NCBI RefSeq assembly: GCF_010015445.1
Contig: NC_053120.1
Coordinates: forward strand, 2,914,464 to 2,978,463
Length of the DNA stretch: 64,000 nt
Source: Perca fluviatilis
Lineage: Eukaryota > Chordata > Actinopteri > Perciformes > Percidae
Direction of reading: 5' to 3'
Positions 12,014 to 22,179 of this stretch are shown piece by piece. The notes beneath the pieces were generated by a model. The model was not told the DNA's origin, searched no databases, and saw only the letters and a program-made list of their open reading frames with translations. The translations under genes and the position numbers were made by a program. Every line of letters starts with the position of its first letter. Position 1 is the stretch's first letter.

Positions 12014-12863
12014 CTGTCAGTACCCGATCCGTTCCACCTGCACAATCCGTTCTGCGCATGTGCAAGATGACACGTATGCCATGACGTAGGCGCAGATGAT
12101 AATGCTGCGTTCATTCCACCACCACCTTGGAATAACGGCACCGCTTCCACCTGCACGATCCGTTCTGCACATGCGCAAGATGTTCACAAGCTAGCCTCCA
12201 GCTAACGTTAGTTAGCTAATAGCTAATTCGGCGGACCGCTAGGTGATTATAGCGGTAGCTAACGGTTAATACGGAGCCTCCCCACCGGGAAGCTAACGTT
12301 AGTTTAGCTAACGGTTAATTCGGCGGACCGCTAGGTGATTATAGCGGTCTGCCGTTAGCCTCCACCGGGAAGCTAACATTAGTTTAGCTAACGGTTAATT
12401 TGGCTAACCGCTAGCTGATTGCAGCGGTCTGCCGTTAGCCTCCACAGTTAAGCTAACGTTAGTTTAGCTAACAGCTAATTCAGCTAACCGCTAGCTGAGA
12501 CAGCATGTAAACTTTAAAAGACCCTCAAAATAAAACTTGAAAATAAACGTTAACATATATAACAGCTGTTACGTCAGTTCTACTTTACTTGTGCTCATTT
12601 AAAATACAATCACTCAATACTTGTCTTTATTGTTATTACTGTAAAGTCTTAATGTAGCTGTAGCTGCTTTTCCCATTAAGTTTGACTTAACGTTATTGTA
12701 GACTGAATCTAGCTGCAGAAACAACGTAACCAGTGGGGCGGTGCCTGTTATTTCGAGGTTGCATGAACGCAGCATTATCATCTGCGCCTACGTCATGGCA
12801 TACGTGTCATCTTGCACATGCGCAGAACGGATTGTGCAGGTGGAACGGATCGGGTACTGACAG
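12014..12863. mobile_element. Palindromic MITE B (3-bp target duplication AGA)
   Basis: Perfect terminal inverted repeats begin CTGTCAGTACCCGATCCGTT. The inverted arms run to about 12120 and from about 12757, including CATGACGTAGGCGCAGATGA. AGA stands on both sides (12011-12013 and 12864-12866), while the opposite fold-back arm has CATCAATGAGACCATGG with a single AGA. A 3-bp duplication fits PIF/Harbinger or CACTA-type mobilisation (inference). The centre holds an 80-bp tandem repeat. Confidence 0.75.
12193..12497. repeat. 80-bp tandem repeat, about 4 copies
   Basis: Repeated AGCTAACGTTAGTTTAGCTA followed by CGGACCGCTAGGTGATTATA and GCGGTCTGCCGTTAGCCTCC. It lies in the centre of MITE B. Confidence 0.8.
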
Positions 12864-12898
12864 AGACCATGGACAGTTAGAAGGATACGGACGTAAAC

Positions 12899-13162
12899 AT
12901 GTTTTTAGACGAATATGCTAGTTTTATATTAGAAAACCGAAAGAATGGGATGTCTTGTGGGGATGTAGCAGCTGCGCTGGGTTCACAGTTTGGAACGATA
13001 CGGGGGTTTTCTGAGAGGAGTGTGCGGAGCCGGTGTGCTCAGCTGGGACTTGTGGCGAAACACAAGTTGACTTTTATTATGAAGTGGGCACAGGAGATTA
13101 GCGCTGACCGCTCTCATTCATCAAAAATGAGTCTACACAACAAGACAACCATCATAGTCTAA
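12899..13162 (+). CDS. Small HTH-like ORF in the left fold-back arm
   Basis: 87 codons starting MFLDEYASFILENRKNG. The segment DVAAALGSQFGTIRGFSERS followed by VRSRCAQLGL has the look of a DNA-binding helix-turn-helix, as at the N-terminus of DDE integrases or transposases. I cannot assign a family. The ORF runs out at TAATAATAATAATAA in the arm, so it is at best the first exon or truncated start of a longer gene. A mirror copy lies at 14386-14648. Confidence 0.4.
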   Translation: MFLDEYASFILENRKNGMSCGDVAAALGSQFGTIRGFSERSVRSRCAQLGLVAKHKLTFIMKWAQEISADRSHSSKMSLHNKTTIIV

Positions 13163-13783
13163 TAATAATAATAATAATGAAGCGAAAACATTTTAAAAAT
13201 TTCTCATTTCCATTGCCATTGCTTTGGCAAATATCTGTCAAACAAACTAAAATCGAAACCATGATTTGGCTTTCCCTTATCAAATCGATCAAGGAAATAG
13301 AAAGTGAAGTGAAACAGCTGCTGCAGGCTGAACCAGTCCGTCAGCATCAAAGATGAATAAACTCCAACTCTCATGCTTTGATAGCTTTACTAAAAAGTCC
13401 TTTCCTGTCATAATCCTGCAGGACTGGTTTTTGCATTATTAAACATGCTAAATGTTCAATGTTGCATTCACAGTGCGACACGTCCGGAGCAGAGACCTCA
13501 CTAGGATTTAAAGACAGGAGGTGATTAGCCCCCAGGGTATTTGTAACTTGTGTTTTGCAAAATCTTTGCACTCACTTCTTCTGTTACTTCATTATTGCCA
13601 CGAAAGGGGATTCCCTGTCTCCCTAACATGGAAGTGACTGCAACAATTCGCCTTAGATACTCTCTTCTCTCCGCTATCTCACTTGCTATCATCTGTGCAA
13701 TGTCTCCCTGTCCCTCTCATTCATCAAAAATGAGTCTACACAACAAGACAACCATCATAGTCTAATAATAATAATAATAATGT
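13103..13783. repeat. Direct repeat pair with TAATAA tail inside the fold-back loop
   Basis: CTCTCATTCATCAAAAATGA ... ATCATAGTCTAATAATAATA occurs at about 13108-13176 and again at about 13713-13783, about 600 bp apart in direct orientation. Both stand next to GTGCGGAG-type sequence, so part of the ORF region was also copied into the loop. Confidence 0.7.
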
Positions 13784-14385
13784 GCGGAGTTGGTGTGCTC
13801 AGCAGGGACTTGTCAGGGACTTCTGTCCTGATGGCCAACTTGAAGTTGAAATCGCTGAAGATATTGCTGAGGCAAGTATTTTTTTTTTTTTTTTTAATCA
13901 ATCGCCGTTTACCGCTTTTGTTAAACATACAAATGAATGCTACTCTTAAAGTAAATAAAAAGCTGACCACAGCTAGGCCGACATGCAGACCAGGGCTAGG
14001 TCTATGCAATTTTTAGATTTAAATAAATCAGCAGAAGTGAAAAGAGTAAAAAAATTTTCTACTTAAGTAAAAGTACTGTTACTTTGTTGTTTACTCAAGT
14101 ACAAGTAAAATTACTAGTAAAAGTAGCTCATTTAAAATGTAGGCCTACTGACTTAGGTAGTTACTTTTTTAACCTCCAAAAATCACATTTATATTGATTT
14201 TATATCTTATTTATACTAATTATAGCCCTGTTTGTTTGACATGTATTAAATCGGAGTCTTTTGCAATTTGATAAGGGAAAGCCATATCATGGTTTCGATT
14301 TTAGTTTGTTTGACAGATATTTGCCAAAGCAATGGCAATGAAAATGAGAAGTTTTGAAAATGTTTTCGCTTCATTATTATTATTA

Positions 14386-14648
14386 TTAGACTATGATGGT
14401 TGTCTTGTTGTGTAGACTCATTTTTGATGAATGAGAGCGGTCAGCGCTAATCTCCTGTGACCACTTCATAATAAAAGTCAACTTGTGTTTCGCCACAAGT
14501 CCCTGCTGAGCACACCACCTCCGCACACTCCTCTCAGAAACCCCCGTATCGTTCCAAACTGTGAACCCAACGCAGCTGCTATATCCCCACAAGACATCCC
14601 ATTCTTTCGGTTTTCTAATATAAAACTAGCATATTCGTCTAAAAACAT
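14386..14648 (-). pseudogene. Mirror copy of the HTH-like ORF, frameshifted
   Basis: Reverse-complement copy of 12899-13162. The start codon at 14646-14648 is kept. One T is missing in the GGGGGTTT run (four T in the left copy), which breaks the frame between the N-terminal part and the ERSVRRWCAQQGL part. The two ORFs point toward each other across the loop. Confidence 0.6.
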
Positions 14649-15150
14649 TTTTACGTCCGTATCATTCTAACTGTCCATGGTCTCATTGATGTCCAAATGA
14701 TTTCCGGGTATGCAGCCGCTTACTACCTACGATCGCTTCCGGGTCACGAAAAAAATTAATGAGGAATAAGATTTATACACACAATTTAATTTCCGAGTTC
14801 CATCTACAAACATATCAAAGAAAGTCGGATAACGAGATAGTTTTTCGTTTTCCGTTTTTTAATATCAAAACAAAAAACAAATAATGGGTTGTTTTCCGTT
14901 TTTTGTTTTCCTATTTACTAATGGTAATTGGGAAACTGGCGTTTTTCGTTTTTGTTTTTTTCCTTTCAAAACGAAAATCCGTTGGCCGCCAAGTACACGG
15001 ACCCTACAGGCCAGGCCTGAAATGTTAGAGGCCCCCCATCCTATCTACATGAACAAGAGGACTTTTAGTCATTTTAAGTCTTTTCGTGGTATTTTTGGAT
15101 CCCTTTGTGACTGTTCTGCACCTATTGTTAGTCTTATCTTCTTATGTTTC

Positions 15151-15542
15151 TTTGTAGCATTTTGTGTCTTTGTCATTTTGGGTCATTTTTTAGTTTTTAC
15201 CTTCTGTCCTTTTTATTGCGTCTCTGACGTTTTTGTGGCTGTTTGTGGTTTTTGACATTTTTTTTTTGAGACTTCCCCATTTTCTGACATTTTAGAGACC
15301 AAAAACCTAATCCATTCATCCAGAAAATACTCCACTGATTACTCCACGACAACAGATTCAAACAGAAACATTCAAACGTCTCAAAATAATCACAATCAGA
15401 CATTTTTGGAAATTTTCCTCATATCGTGCAGAGACAGCTCATGTAGTAAAAGCTCGAAAATAAATATAAAGATTTGTGCAGATTAATTAAAAGCTTCAAA
15501 GATTTGCGACGTATTAATATATATGGTCAGAACACATAGATA
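15151..15542. other. Spacer with a dispersed repeat fragment
   Basis: No gene is seen. 15285-15345 (TCTGACATTTTAGAGACCAA) matches sequence at 50920-50945, part of a family that also flanks the fold-back element. Confidence 0.5.
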
Positions 15543-17169
15543 CAGTGCCTTGCGAAAGTATTCGGCCCCCTTGAACGTTTCGACCTTTTGCCACATTTCA
15601 GGCCTCAAACATAAAGATATAAAACTGTAATTTTTTGTGAAGAATCAACAACAAGTGGGTCCCAATCATGAAGTGGAACGAAATTCATTGGCTATTTCAA
15701 ACTTTTTTAACAAATAAAAAACTGAAAAAGTGGCGTGCAAAATTATTCAGCCCCTTTACTTTCAGTGCAGCAAACTCTCTCCAGAAGTTCAGTGAGGATC
15801 TCTGAATGATCCAATGTTGACCTAAATGACTAATGATGATAAATAGAATCCAGCTGTGTGTAATCAAGTCTCCGTATAAATGCACCTGCTCTGTGATAGT
15901 CTCAGAGGTCCGTGTAAAGCGCAGAGAGCATCATGAAGAACAAGGAAAACACCAGGCAGGTCCGAGATACTGTTGTGGAGAAGTTTATAGCCGGATTTGG
16001 ATACAAAAAGATTTCCCAAGCTTTAAACATCCCAAGGAGCACTGTGCAAGCGATAATATTGAAATGGAAGGAGTATCAGACCACTACAAATCTACGAAGA
16101 CCCGGCCGTCCCTCTAAACTTTCAGCTCATACAATGAGAAGACTGATCAGAGATGCAGCCAAGAGGCCCATGAACACTCTGGATGAACTGCAGAGATCTA
16201 CAGCTGAGGTGGGAGACTCTGTCCATAGGACAACAATCAGTCGTATACTGCACAAATCTGGCCTTTATGGAAGAGTGGCAAGAAGAAAGCCATTTCTTAA
16301 AGATATCCATAAAAAGTGTCGTTTAAACCTGGGAGACACCTGGGAGACACACCAAACATGTGGAAGAAGGTGCTGTGGTCAGATGAAACCAAAATCGAAC
16401 TTTTTGGCAACAATGCAAAACGTTATGTTTGGCGTGAAAGCAACACCGCTCATCACCCTGAACACACCATCCCCACTGTCAAACATGGTGGTGGCAGCAT
16501 CATGGTTTGGGCCTGCTTTTCTTCAGCAGGGACAGGGAAGATGGTTAAAATTGATGGGAAGATGGATGGAGCCAAATACAGGACCATTCTGGAAGAAAAC
16601 CTGATGGAGTCTGCAAAAGACCTGAGACTGGCGGCAGATTTGTCTTCCAACAAGACAATGATCCAAAACATAAAGCAAAATCTACAATGGAATGGTTCAC
16701 AAATAAACATATCCAGGTGTTAGAATGGCCAAGTCAAAGTCCAGACCTGAATCCAATCGAGAATCTGTGGAAAGAACTGAAAACTGCTGTTCACAAACGC
16801 TCTCCATCCAACCTCACTGAGCTCGAGCTGTTTTGCAAGGAGGAATGGGCAAAAATGTCAGTCTCTCGATGTGCAAAACTGATAGAGACATACCCCAAGC
16901 GACTTACAGCTGTAATCGCGAGCAAAAGGGGGGCGCTACAAAGTATTAACTTAAAAGGGGCTGAATAATTTTGCACGCCCAATATTTCAGTTTTTTATTT
17001 GTTTAAAAGGTTTGAAATATCCAATAAATTTCGTTCCACTTCATGATTGTGTCCCACTTGTTGTTGATTCTTCACAAAAAATTACAGTTTTATATCTTTA
17101 TGTTTGAGGCCTGAAATGTGGCAAAAGGTCGAAAAGTTCAAGGGGGCCGAATACTTTCGCAAGGCACTG
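15543..17169 (+). mobile_element. Tc1-type DNA transposon, complete ends, inactive
   Basis: The element is 1627 bp, flanked by TA (15541-15542 and 17170-17171). The ends are CAGTGCCTTGCGAAAGTATT and its complement, within long inverted repeats of about 220 bp that include TTCACAAAAAATTACAG. It carries one transposase gene with frameshifts. Confidence 0.93.
15933..16971 (+). pseudogene. Tc1 transposase (two frameshifts)
   Basis: The coding sequence starts at the ATG at 15933 (MKNKENTRQVRDTVVEKF). It has the paired helix-turn-helix DNA-binding region (FGYKKISQALNIPRSTVQAI), the GRPSK linker and then the DDE catalytic domain. First catalytic Asp: WSDETKIELFG. Second: the [11 protein letters not shown] region near 16645. 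Glu: [14 protein letters not shown] near 16765. The first frameshift, at about 16330-16350, coincides with a duplicated TGGGAGACAC. The second, at about 16630, fits loss of one G after CTGAGACTGG. The protein cannot be made in one piece. Confidence 0.9.
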
Positions 17170-17171
17170 TA

Positions 17172-17756
17172 TATAAACGTATTTATATCTATGGTCTAAC
17201 GAGCGCCCGCACAGTATGTGGTGAAAACGGTTAGGGTTAGGGATGAGGCTCACCCCTAACCCTAACCCTTTTCCCCATGGATATATTTCTTATTATATAT
17301 TCTAAAATAAAGAGTTAAAAGCCTGGAACCAAGCCAACTAGCTATGATATCATTTGTGACCATAAAGCATTTGATTCAACCCAAAAGAAAAATGTTAAAA
17401 CTAAAAAAGTCAAAGGAACAAGACTGTAGAGAAAGGACCAGAGACCTGTTATTAGAACTGGATACAGCATAATTAACCGCACTCAGCCAACCCGTTGTCA
17501 CTCCCAACTCGTACAATAAAATATAATGTGCTGGCTCAGCCTTTCCACTGATTTTGTCCAATGGACACTCACGGTATTGCAGCTAAAAGAGAAACACTAT
17601 TGGGCAGATTCAGCGGCCGCAGATCACAGAAGGAAACCCGTGAGATTAGTAACTTTTTTAGCATATGCGTCAGTAGAGCAACTCTCATAAGAATGAACAG
17701 GGCTAAAATGGTATTTCAATATCAGGATTTTTTATTTTTCTGCAATAATACAAACT
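17172..17756. other. Spacer with inverted telomere-like repeats
   Basis: 17229-17270 has GGTTAGGGTTAGGG facing CCCTAACCCTAACCCT across a short loop, a small hairpin of interstitial telomere-type repeats. Nothing else is recognisable. Confidence 0.6.
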
Positions 17757-17764
17757 GTTACAAT

Positions 17765-18159
17765 TAGGGCTGGTTATTATCGCGTTAACTCATTAATTAA
17801 TTAACGCCGAAATTATTTTTTATATAATTTTATATATATATACATACATACAGTATGTATAACAAATAGGATAACATGAATGCCCTGGCAGTGGCAATAA
17901 GCTTTAATTTTGTATTTGCTTTGATTACATTGTTTAAGTTGAGATTTACACTAAATATTTTATGTAACTGCTACTGTATAAACAAAGTGCTGATGTTAAG
18001 TGTTTGCAAAACAAATGTTATGGCAATTTTGTTCATATGGCAGAACATTTCAAATAAAATTTAGCTATACACTACTTTTGAATTCATTATTGGATTTTGC
18101 GTAAAAACAATGCAATTAATCGCGATTAATCAGGTAAATCATGCGATTGCCCAGCACTA
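17765..18159. mobile_element. hAT-type MITE, 8-bp target duplication GTTACAAT
   Basis: Perfect GTTACAAT stands at 17757-17764 and 18160-18167. The ends are TAGGGCTGG and TAGTGCTGGG (inverted), with ATTAATCGCGATTAATC-like motifs near both ends. It has no coding capacity (395 bp). Confidence 0.85.
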
Positions 18160-18600
18160 GTTACAATATGAGATACAAATATGTAATGCAATATAAACAG
18201 TATATGACATTTCACTAATAATCATACTAACGTTTAAAGTTGTATTATATTTATTGGCTTATTGATTTAATGTCAAAAGAAAAGAAGTTAATACAACAAG
18301 TTATTAAGGTGTTCTGGTTAAAGACAGCACTGTCTTTTCACCAAAATCCAGAGATAGTATAACTGATTATATTATTATATAAGTTTGCTGGTATTCAGTG
18401 TTTTTACAAAAAACAAGAGTCAGAATAATGTTTCTATTGGAGCTTGGATTAAATCAAAACCTTCGGTACGAAGTACACACAAAGATACTCTGGTAAGAGC
18501 CAATGAGGTTTAACCATGTATCAGCTAATTTAAATAGCTCACGTTACTGTATTGTGTCAACAGTTAACTGCATTTAATATTGTATGTTGAGTTTTCTTTT
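18160..18600. other. AT-rich spacer, nothing recognised
   Basis: AT-rich single-copy-looking sequence downstream of the MITE. I see no gene or repeat structure. Confidence 0.4.
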
Positions 18601-18800
18601 GCAGGGTGCAAATGTTCCACAAAAACAAGTTCCTTCCTGAGACTATTTAGCAGAGCCACCATCGCTGAGTCTGGAGCTTAGCGCCGACAGAAACCATTGT
18701 GATTGGTTTAAAGAAATGCAAACAATCCAGAGAGTTTTTTTTCCTCCAATCCCAGAATGCATCTGTTGTGTAGCCAGACCTGACTCCATAGCTCTGTAGA
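18601..18800. repeat. MITE-like repeat, inverted relative to 52265-52475
   Basis: Contains CTGAGACTATTTAGCAGAG, ATTGTGATTGGTTTAAAGAA and TGTAGCCAGACCT. The complement of 52265-52475 has the same landmarks in the same order. The second copy retains a palindromic end (GCCAGACCTTCCTCC facing GGAGGAAGGTCTGGC). Confidence 0.7.
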
Positions 18801-18814
18801 GATAGAGCTGGACA

Positions 18815-19006
18815 TTAGAGACTAAGTGTGGAGCAGAAGGAGTGGAGGAGTCTCAGTGTGTCTGCAGAGACTGTGTAGAAGGACAGAGCAGCAGCAGAGC
18901 AGTCCAGATACACTGATGATACTCTGTCAGATCCAGAGGAACACACAGGGATGATGGAGGACTCCACATACGGTCTCAACACATCCTCCTTTCTGGTCAC
19001 TCCCAT
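18815..19006 (-). pseudogene. B30.2/SPRY-like C-terminal fragment
   Basis: After an acceptor-like TTCTCTCATCAG the frame reads MGVTRKEDVLRPYVESSIIP, then VCSSGSDRVSSVYLDCSAAA, LSFYTVS and a stop. SVYLDC.A..LSFYTVS.DTL.LLH is the end of fish B30.2 domains in TRIM and NLR proteins, but the usual closing TFTEPLYPGF is replaced by CSTLSL and a stop. The N-terminal PRY half is missing. Joining directly to the last LRR exon (which ends in phase 2) would give an immediate out-of-frame stop, so it is either not the NLR-2 terminus or needs another exon. Confidence 0.45.
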
Positions 19007-19800
19007 CTGATGAGAGAAGAACAACAGAGGAGATAAATGAGTGTTTCCAGAGACTCTGTTCATCAGCTGTCAGTCAGTGAAGCAGCACATCCAGTATAAA
19101 GAGCAGCAGAGACTTCAGTCCTGTTCAGACACCAAGTGGAGCGGCTGTTTAGTGCAGCCTGCTTCCTTTCAGCTCTCATGTTAATGTGTTGCAGTGAAGC
19201 TCACAGAGCTGCAGAGACTTTGGGCATCAAGTCTGTTGACTCTGCAGACTTCACTGAAGTAAACAGTGGAAATAAACTGCTGAATGGCATCATTACGGCA
19301 GAAACAGAGACGATCACTGCTCACTTAAATGATGATTTACTGCTGTTGCGTTTAGAGCTGTTAAAAACCATCTGAATGTTTCATCTGCTTTTAAATATTA
19401 CATGATAAATATTAAATATGGAGTCTGTTATGCAAATATTCAGACAAAACAAATGACAGAAGGACAGATATATATGATGTCAAAGAGTGAACAGGAAAAC
19501 ATCTGCTGGAATTACTGGACTTCAGTAGAGCTTCTGCTCTGTATGGAGACCACATGGTTACTAAATGTAATGCTGGTTCTATGAAATAAGAGCCAGTGAT
19601 TTCCGGCTTCCGTCAGACTGATCTCAGAGCTGTGACAAAGATGACCTGATCAGTTGTTTAGTGTTGTAATGCGAGAACAAACACTTTGAGATCAGATTTG
19701 ATGGTTGGACAGTTTGATGTCTCTTGTCTTTACTTTAATGCTAAGTGTTTAGTTCAATACTGCTGAAACCAACGTGGACTGACTCCAACCCTCTACTAAC
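19007..19800. other. NLR-2 3' region, nothing recognised
   Basis: Between the SPRY-like fragment and the last LRR exon. Short open frames on the plus strand have no recognisable content. Confidence 0.4.
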
Positions 19801-19974
19801 CTCAGAGTTTCCAGTCGACAGTTTGGACTTTCCACAAGATCACACAGCAGCTTCACGTCTGAATCCTGCAGCTTGTTGTATCTCAGGTCCAGCTCTCTGA
19901 AGTGGGAGGGATTGGACTTCAGAGTTAAGGCCAGAGAAACACAGCTGGTCGCTGACAAACTGCAGTGCTCCAAT
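19801..19974 (-). CDS. NLR-2: LRR exon 4
   Basis: This is a 174-nt exon with acceptor TTATTTCAG/ATTGG and donor CTGAG/GTTAGT, phase 2 at both ends. It encodes [40 protein letters not shown] and [18 protein letters not shown]. This is the standard two-repeat LRR cassette of fish NLR-C genes ([16 protein letters not shown]). The cysteine and the asparagine of the repeat are kept. It is the last LRR exon before the SPRY-like fragment. Confidence 0.85.
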
Positions 19975-20935
19975 CTGAAATAAGAATTAATGATGAAGAT
20001 AAAAATCAATTTCTAATCCAATCAATACTGTATTGATCCTTTAAATAGCTGCATTTGGAAATATGCGTTGGTTCTTTGTTTTCATCGGTGTATGTGTCTG
20101 TGTGTATTCTGAAGGATCAATATCAATGATCAGGCATTTGAAATTAACAGAAACCAAAGAAATATTTCTACTTCAGCAAGTAAACTTTATCCATTTAAAA
20201 CCAATATTAGTTCAGAGGATCTTCTGTGTACAGATGTGACCATTTACCAACAATTCTAAACATTAATTTACTTTAACTAACAGTGGACATTTTCTACAGT
20301 TTCTTTAACAGACACAAGTATTTTGTGACTGCAGACTAAATTTCCTGCAAGAAACATGAAAATATGAACAACAACATTTACAACTTGATGGATTGAGTTA
20401 TGTTTTTACATAAATTAGGTTCAGTCAGAGCTGAGACCTGAGAAGCACTGCTGATATCTGACAAACTTCAGTTCCACAATCTGATTATGTGACCTTAGAA
20501 GACAATCCTCCTGTTTGAAATGATCCAAATCAAAAATCTGTTCAGAGATGAAGAAGGTTCAGAATGTAGAAGTTCAGAAGATGGAGATTCTAAACACCTG
20601 AACCCAACAGGATGACATCTCTTTGTGAAAGGACGACAGGTTCTCACTCCCATCACGTCAGAAAGAGATGCATGGTCAGGTGCCTTTGGCTTTTTCCAGT
20701 ACACAGCGATAAACACAAATCAACAGAGATCTCTATAATGAAACATTATGTAACAAGTGTATTAAGCGGCTGTTGTAAAGGCTAATGGTGCTCGGTTAGC
20801 ACAATGAAATTTTAGAAAGCACAGCCGAAACGATTTGTCATAAACTAAGTAACAAAATTGTTAGCTACGATGCTAATGTCATTGATAATGGTCAATGGTG
20901 CTGTCACTAACGTTACTACAACCTGTAGTAACGAT
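19975..20935. other. NLR-2 intron
   Basis: Non-coding. 20050-20450 is related to the intron between LRR exon 2 and 23,800 (GATCAATATC ... GAGGATCTTCTG), so LRR exons 2 and 4 were duplicated together with their intron flanks. Confidence 0.55.
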
Positions 20936-20986
20936 TTCCCCCCTTTACTAATGTACTCGGTATGTAGCATTAGCTCCTTATCTTAA

Positions 20987-21893
20987 AGTGATGGATCGGA
21001 GTAATTTCACCCTAGGGTCCTTTGCACCATGACCTCGAGCCAAACACCCCCCTATAAGCTTTTTTCACCTGGGTCTAACATTGGGAGAGTTAGCGTAGAG
21101 TAGCGTTATCAGCTGAATAGCTTAGCGCAGGGACTAATGGACCCACGTTTGTATCTCGTAAATGACCCTACTAATAATGCCCGAAATGATACCAAACTTC
21201 TACACTACTACAAATAGGTTATGCATTCATAAAACGATGGATTGGAAAGTCTGTAAGTACACCAGAAGTTTATGAACACTTGCCTGCTCTCTTCTCCTAG
21301 CTGCTGGTGCTGCTACCTGCAGTTAGACGAGTGCTTAGGGCCGTCTACAAATTACTACACCAAAAAGAGATACAACAAAAATATTTATTAATTTAATGAT
21401 TAAATAAGGCAATGTCTCCAAACTTACCTCAGTTATTACTTGTCTCCTGTTAGTTATACTACAGCACTTACATAAAAAAAAAGTTAAATTAAAAAATATT
21501 TTTGTTGCATCTCTTTTCGGTGTTGTAATTTGTAGACGTCCCTAAGCACTCGTCTTACAGCAGCAACAACAACAGCAGAGAGCAGAAGCCAGCAGGCGTT
21601 ATTTACATAAACTTCTGGTGTACTTACAAACTTTCCAATCCATCGTTTTATGAGTGCATAACCTATTTGTACTACTGTAGACGTTTGGTATCATTTCGGG
21701 CATTATTAGTGGGGTCATTTACAAGATACAAACGTGGGTCCATTAGCCCCTGCACTAAGCTATTCAGCTGATAACGCTACTCTACGCTAACTCTCCCAAT
21801 GTTCGACCCAGGTGAAAAAAGCTTCTGGGGGGGTGTTTGGCTCGAGGTCGTGGTGCAAAGGACCCTAGGGTGAAATTACTCCGAATCATCACT
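20987..21893. mobile_element. Long palindromic MITE at a TTAA target (piggyBac-type)
   Basis: The arms of about 420 bp are inverted copies (GTGATGGATCGGAGTAATTT, CACCCTAGGGTCCTTTGCAC and their complements) around a centre near 21440. TTAA stands immediately outside both ends (20983-20986 and 21894-21897). The paralogous LRR flank at 32105-32120 reads GAGCTCATTATATTAAGGCC with a single TTAA, which is the pre-insertion state. TTAA duplication is the piggyBac hallmark (established knowledge). No transposase is present. Confidence 0.8.
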
Positions 21894-22005
21894 TTAAGGC
21901 CTCACAATGCCTTGTGTTTCTCACTCCCACTACCCACTTCTCATGTGGGTAGGTCAAGGCGAGATGAGGGAAATAAGCACATATGAGCACAATACATGAA
22001 CTGAC

Positions 22006-22179
22006 CTGAGAGTCTCCAGTCTACAGTTTGGATTCTGTAGTCCAGCACACAGACGTTCCACTCCTGAATCCAGCAGGTCATTGCCACTCAGGTCCAGCCC
22101 TCTCAGATGGGAGGGATTGGACTTCAGAACTGAGGCCATGACTTCACAGTCTGTCTCAGAGAGGTCACAGCCCAAAAGT
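22006..22179 (-). CDS. NLR-2: LRR exon 3
   Basis: This is a 174-nt exon with acceptor TCATCACAG before 22179 and donor CTCAG/GTCAG after 22006, phase 2/2. It encodes [40 protein letters not shown] and [18 protein letters not shown]. It and LRR exon 1 (32217-32387), with their intron flanks, form a duplicated pair. Confidence 0.88.

Larger units (their letters stand above)
9870..15150. mobile_element. Compound fold-back (palindromic) element
   Basis: The left arm (about 9870-10337 joined to 12864-13283) is the inverted complement of the right arm (14262-15150), giving arms near 0.9 kb with a loop of about 1 kb (13284-14261). Landmarks are the GTTTT-rich stretch (AACGGAAAACGAAAAAC), GGAAGCGATCGTAGGTAGTA and GTCCGTGTACTTGGCGGCCA, each present once per arm in opposite orientation. 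The left arm is interrupted by two smaller palindromic elements (10338-12002 and 12014-12863). Each arm carries the start of a small ORF pointing to the loop. The outer boundaries are approximate and no target duplication was identified for the whole element. Confidence 0.8.

Noticed and set aside
19136..19375. 79-codon plus-strand ORF with a signal-peptide-like start (MERLFSAACFLSALMLMCC)
   Set aside because: Lies antisense between the SPRY-like fragment and the last LRR exon; no family resemblance or splice support.
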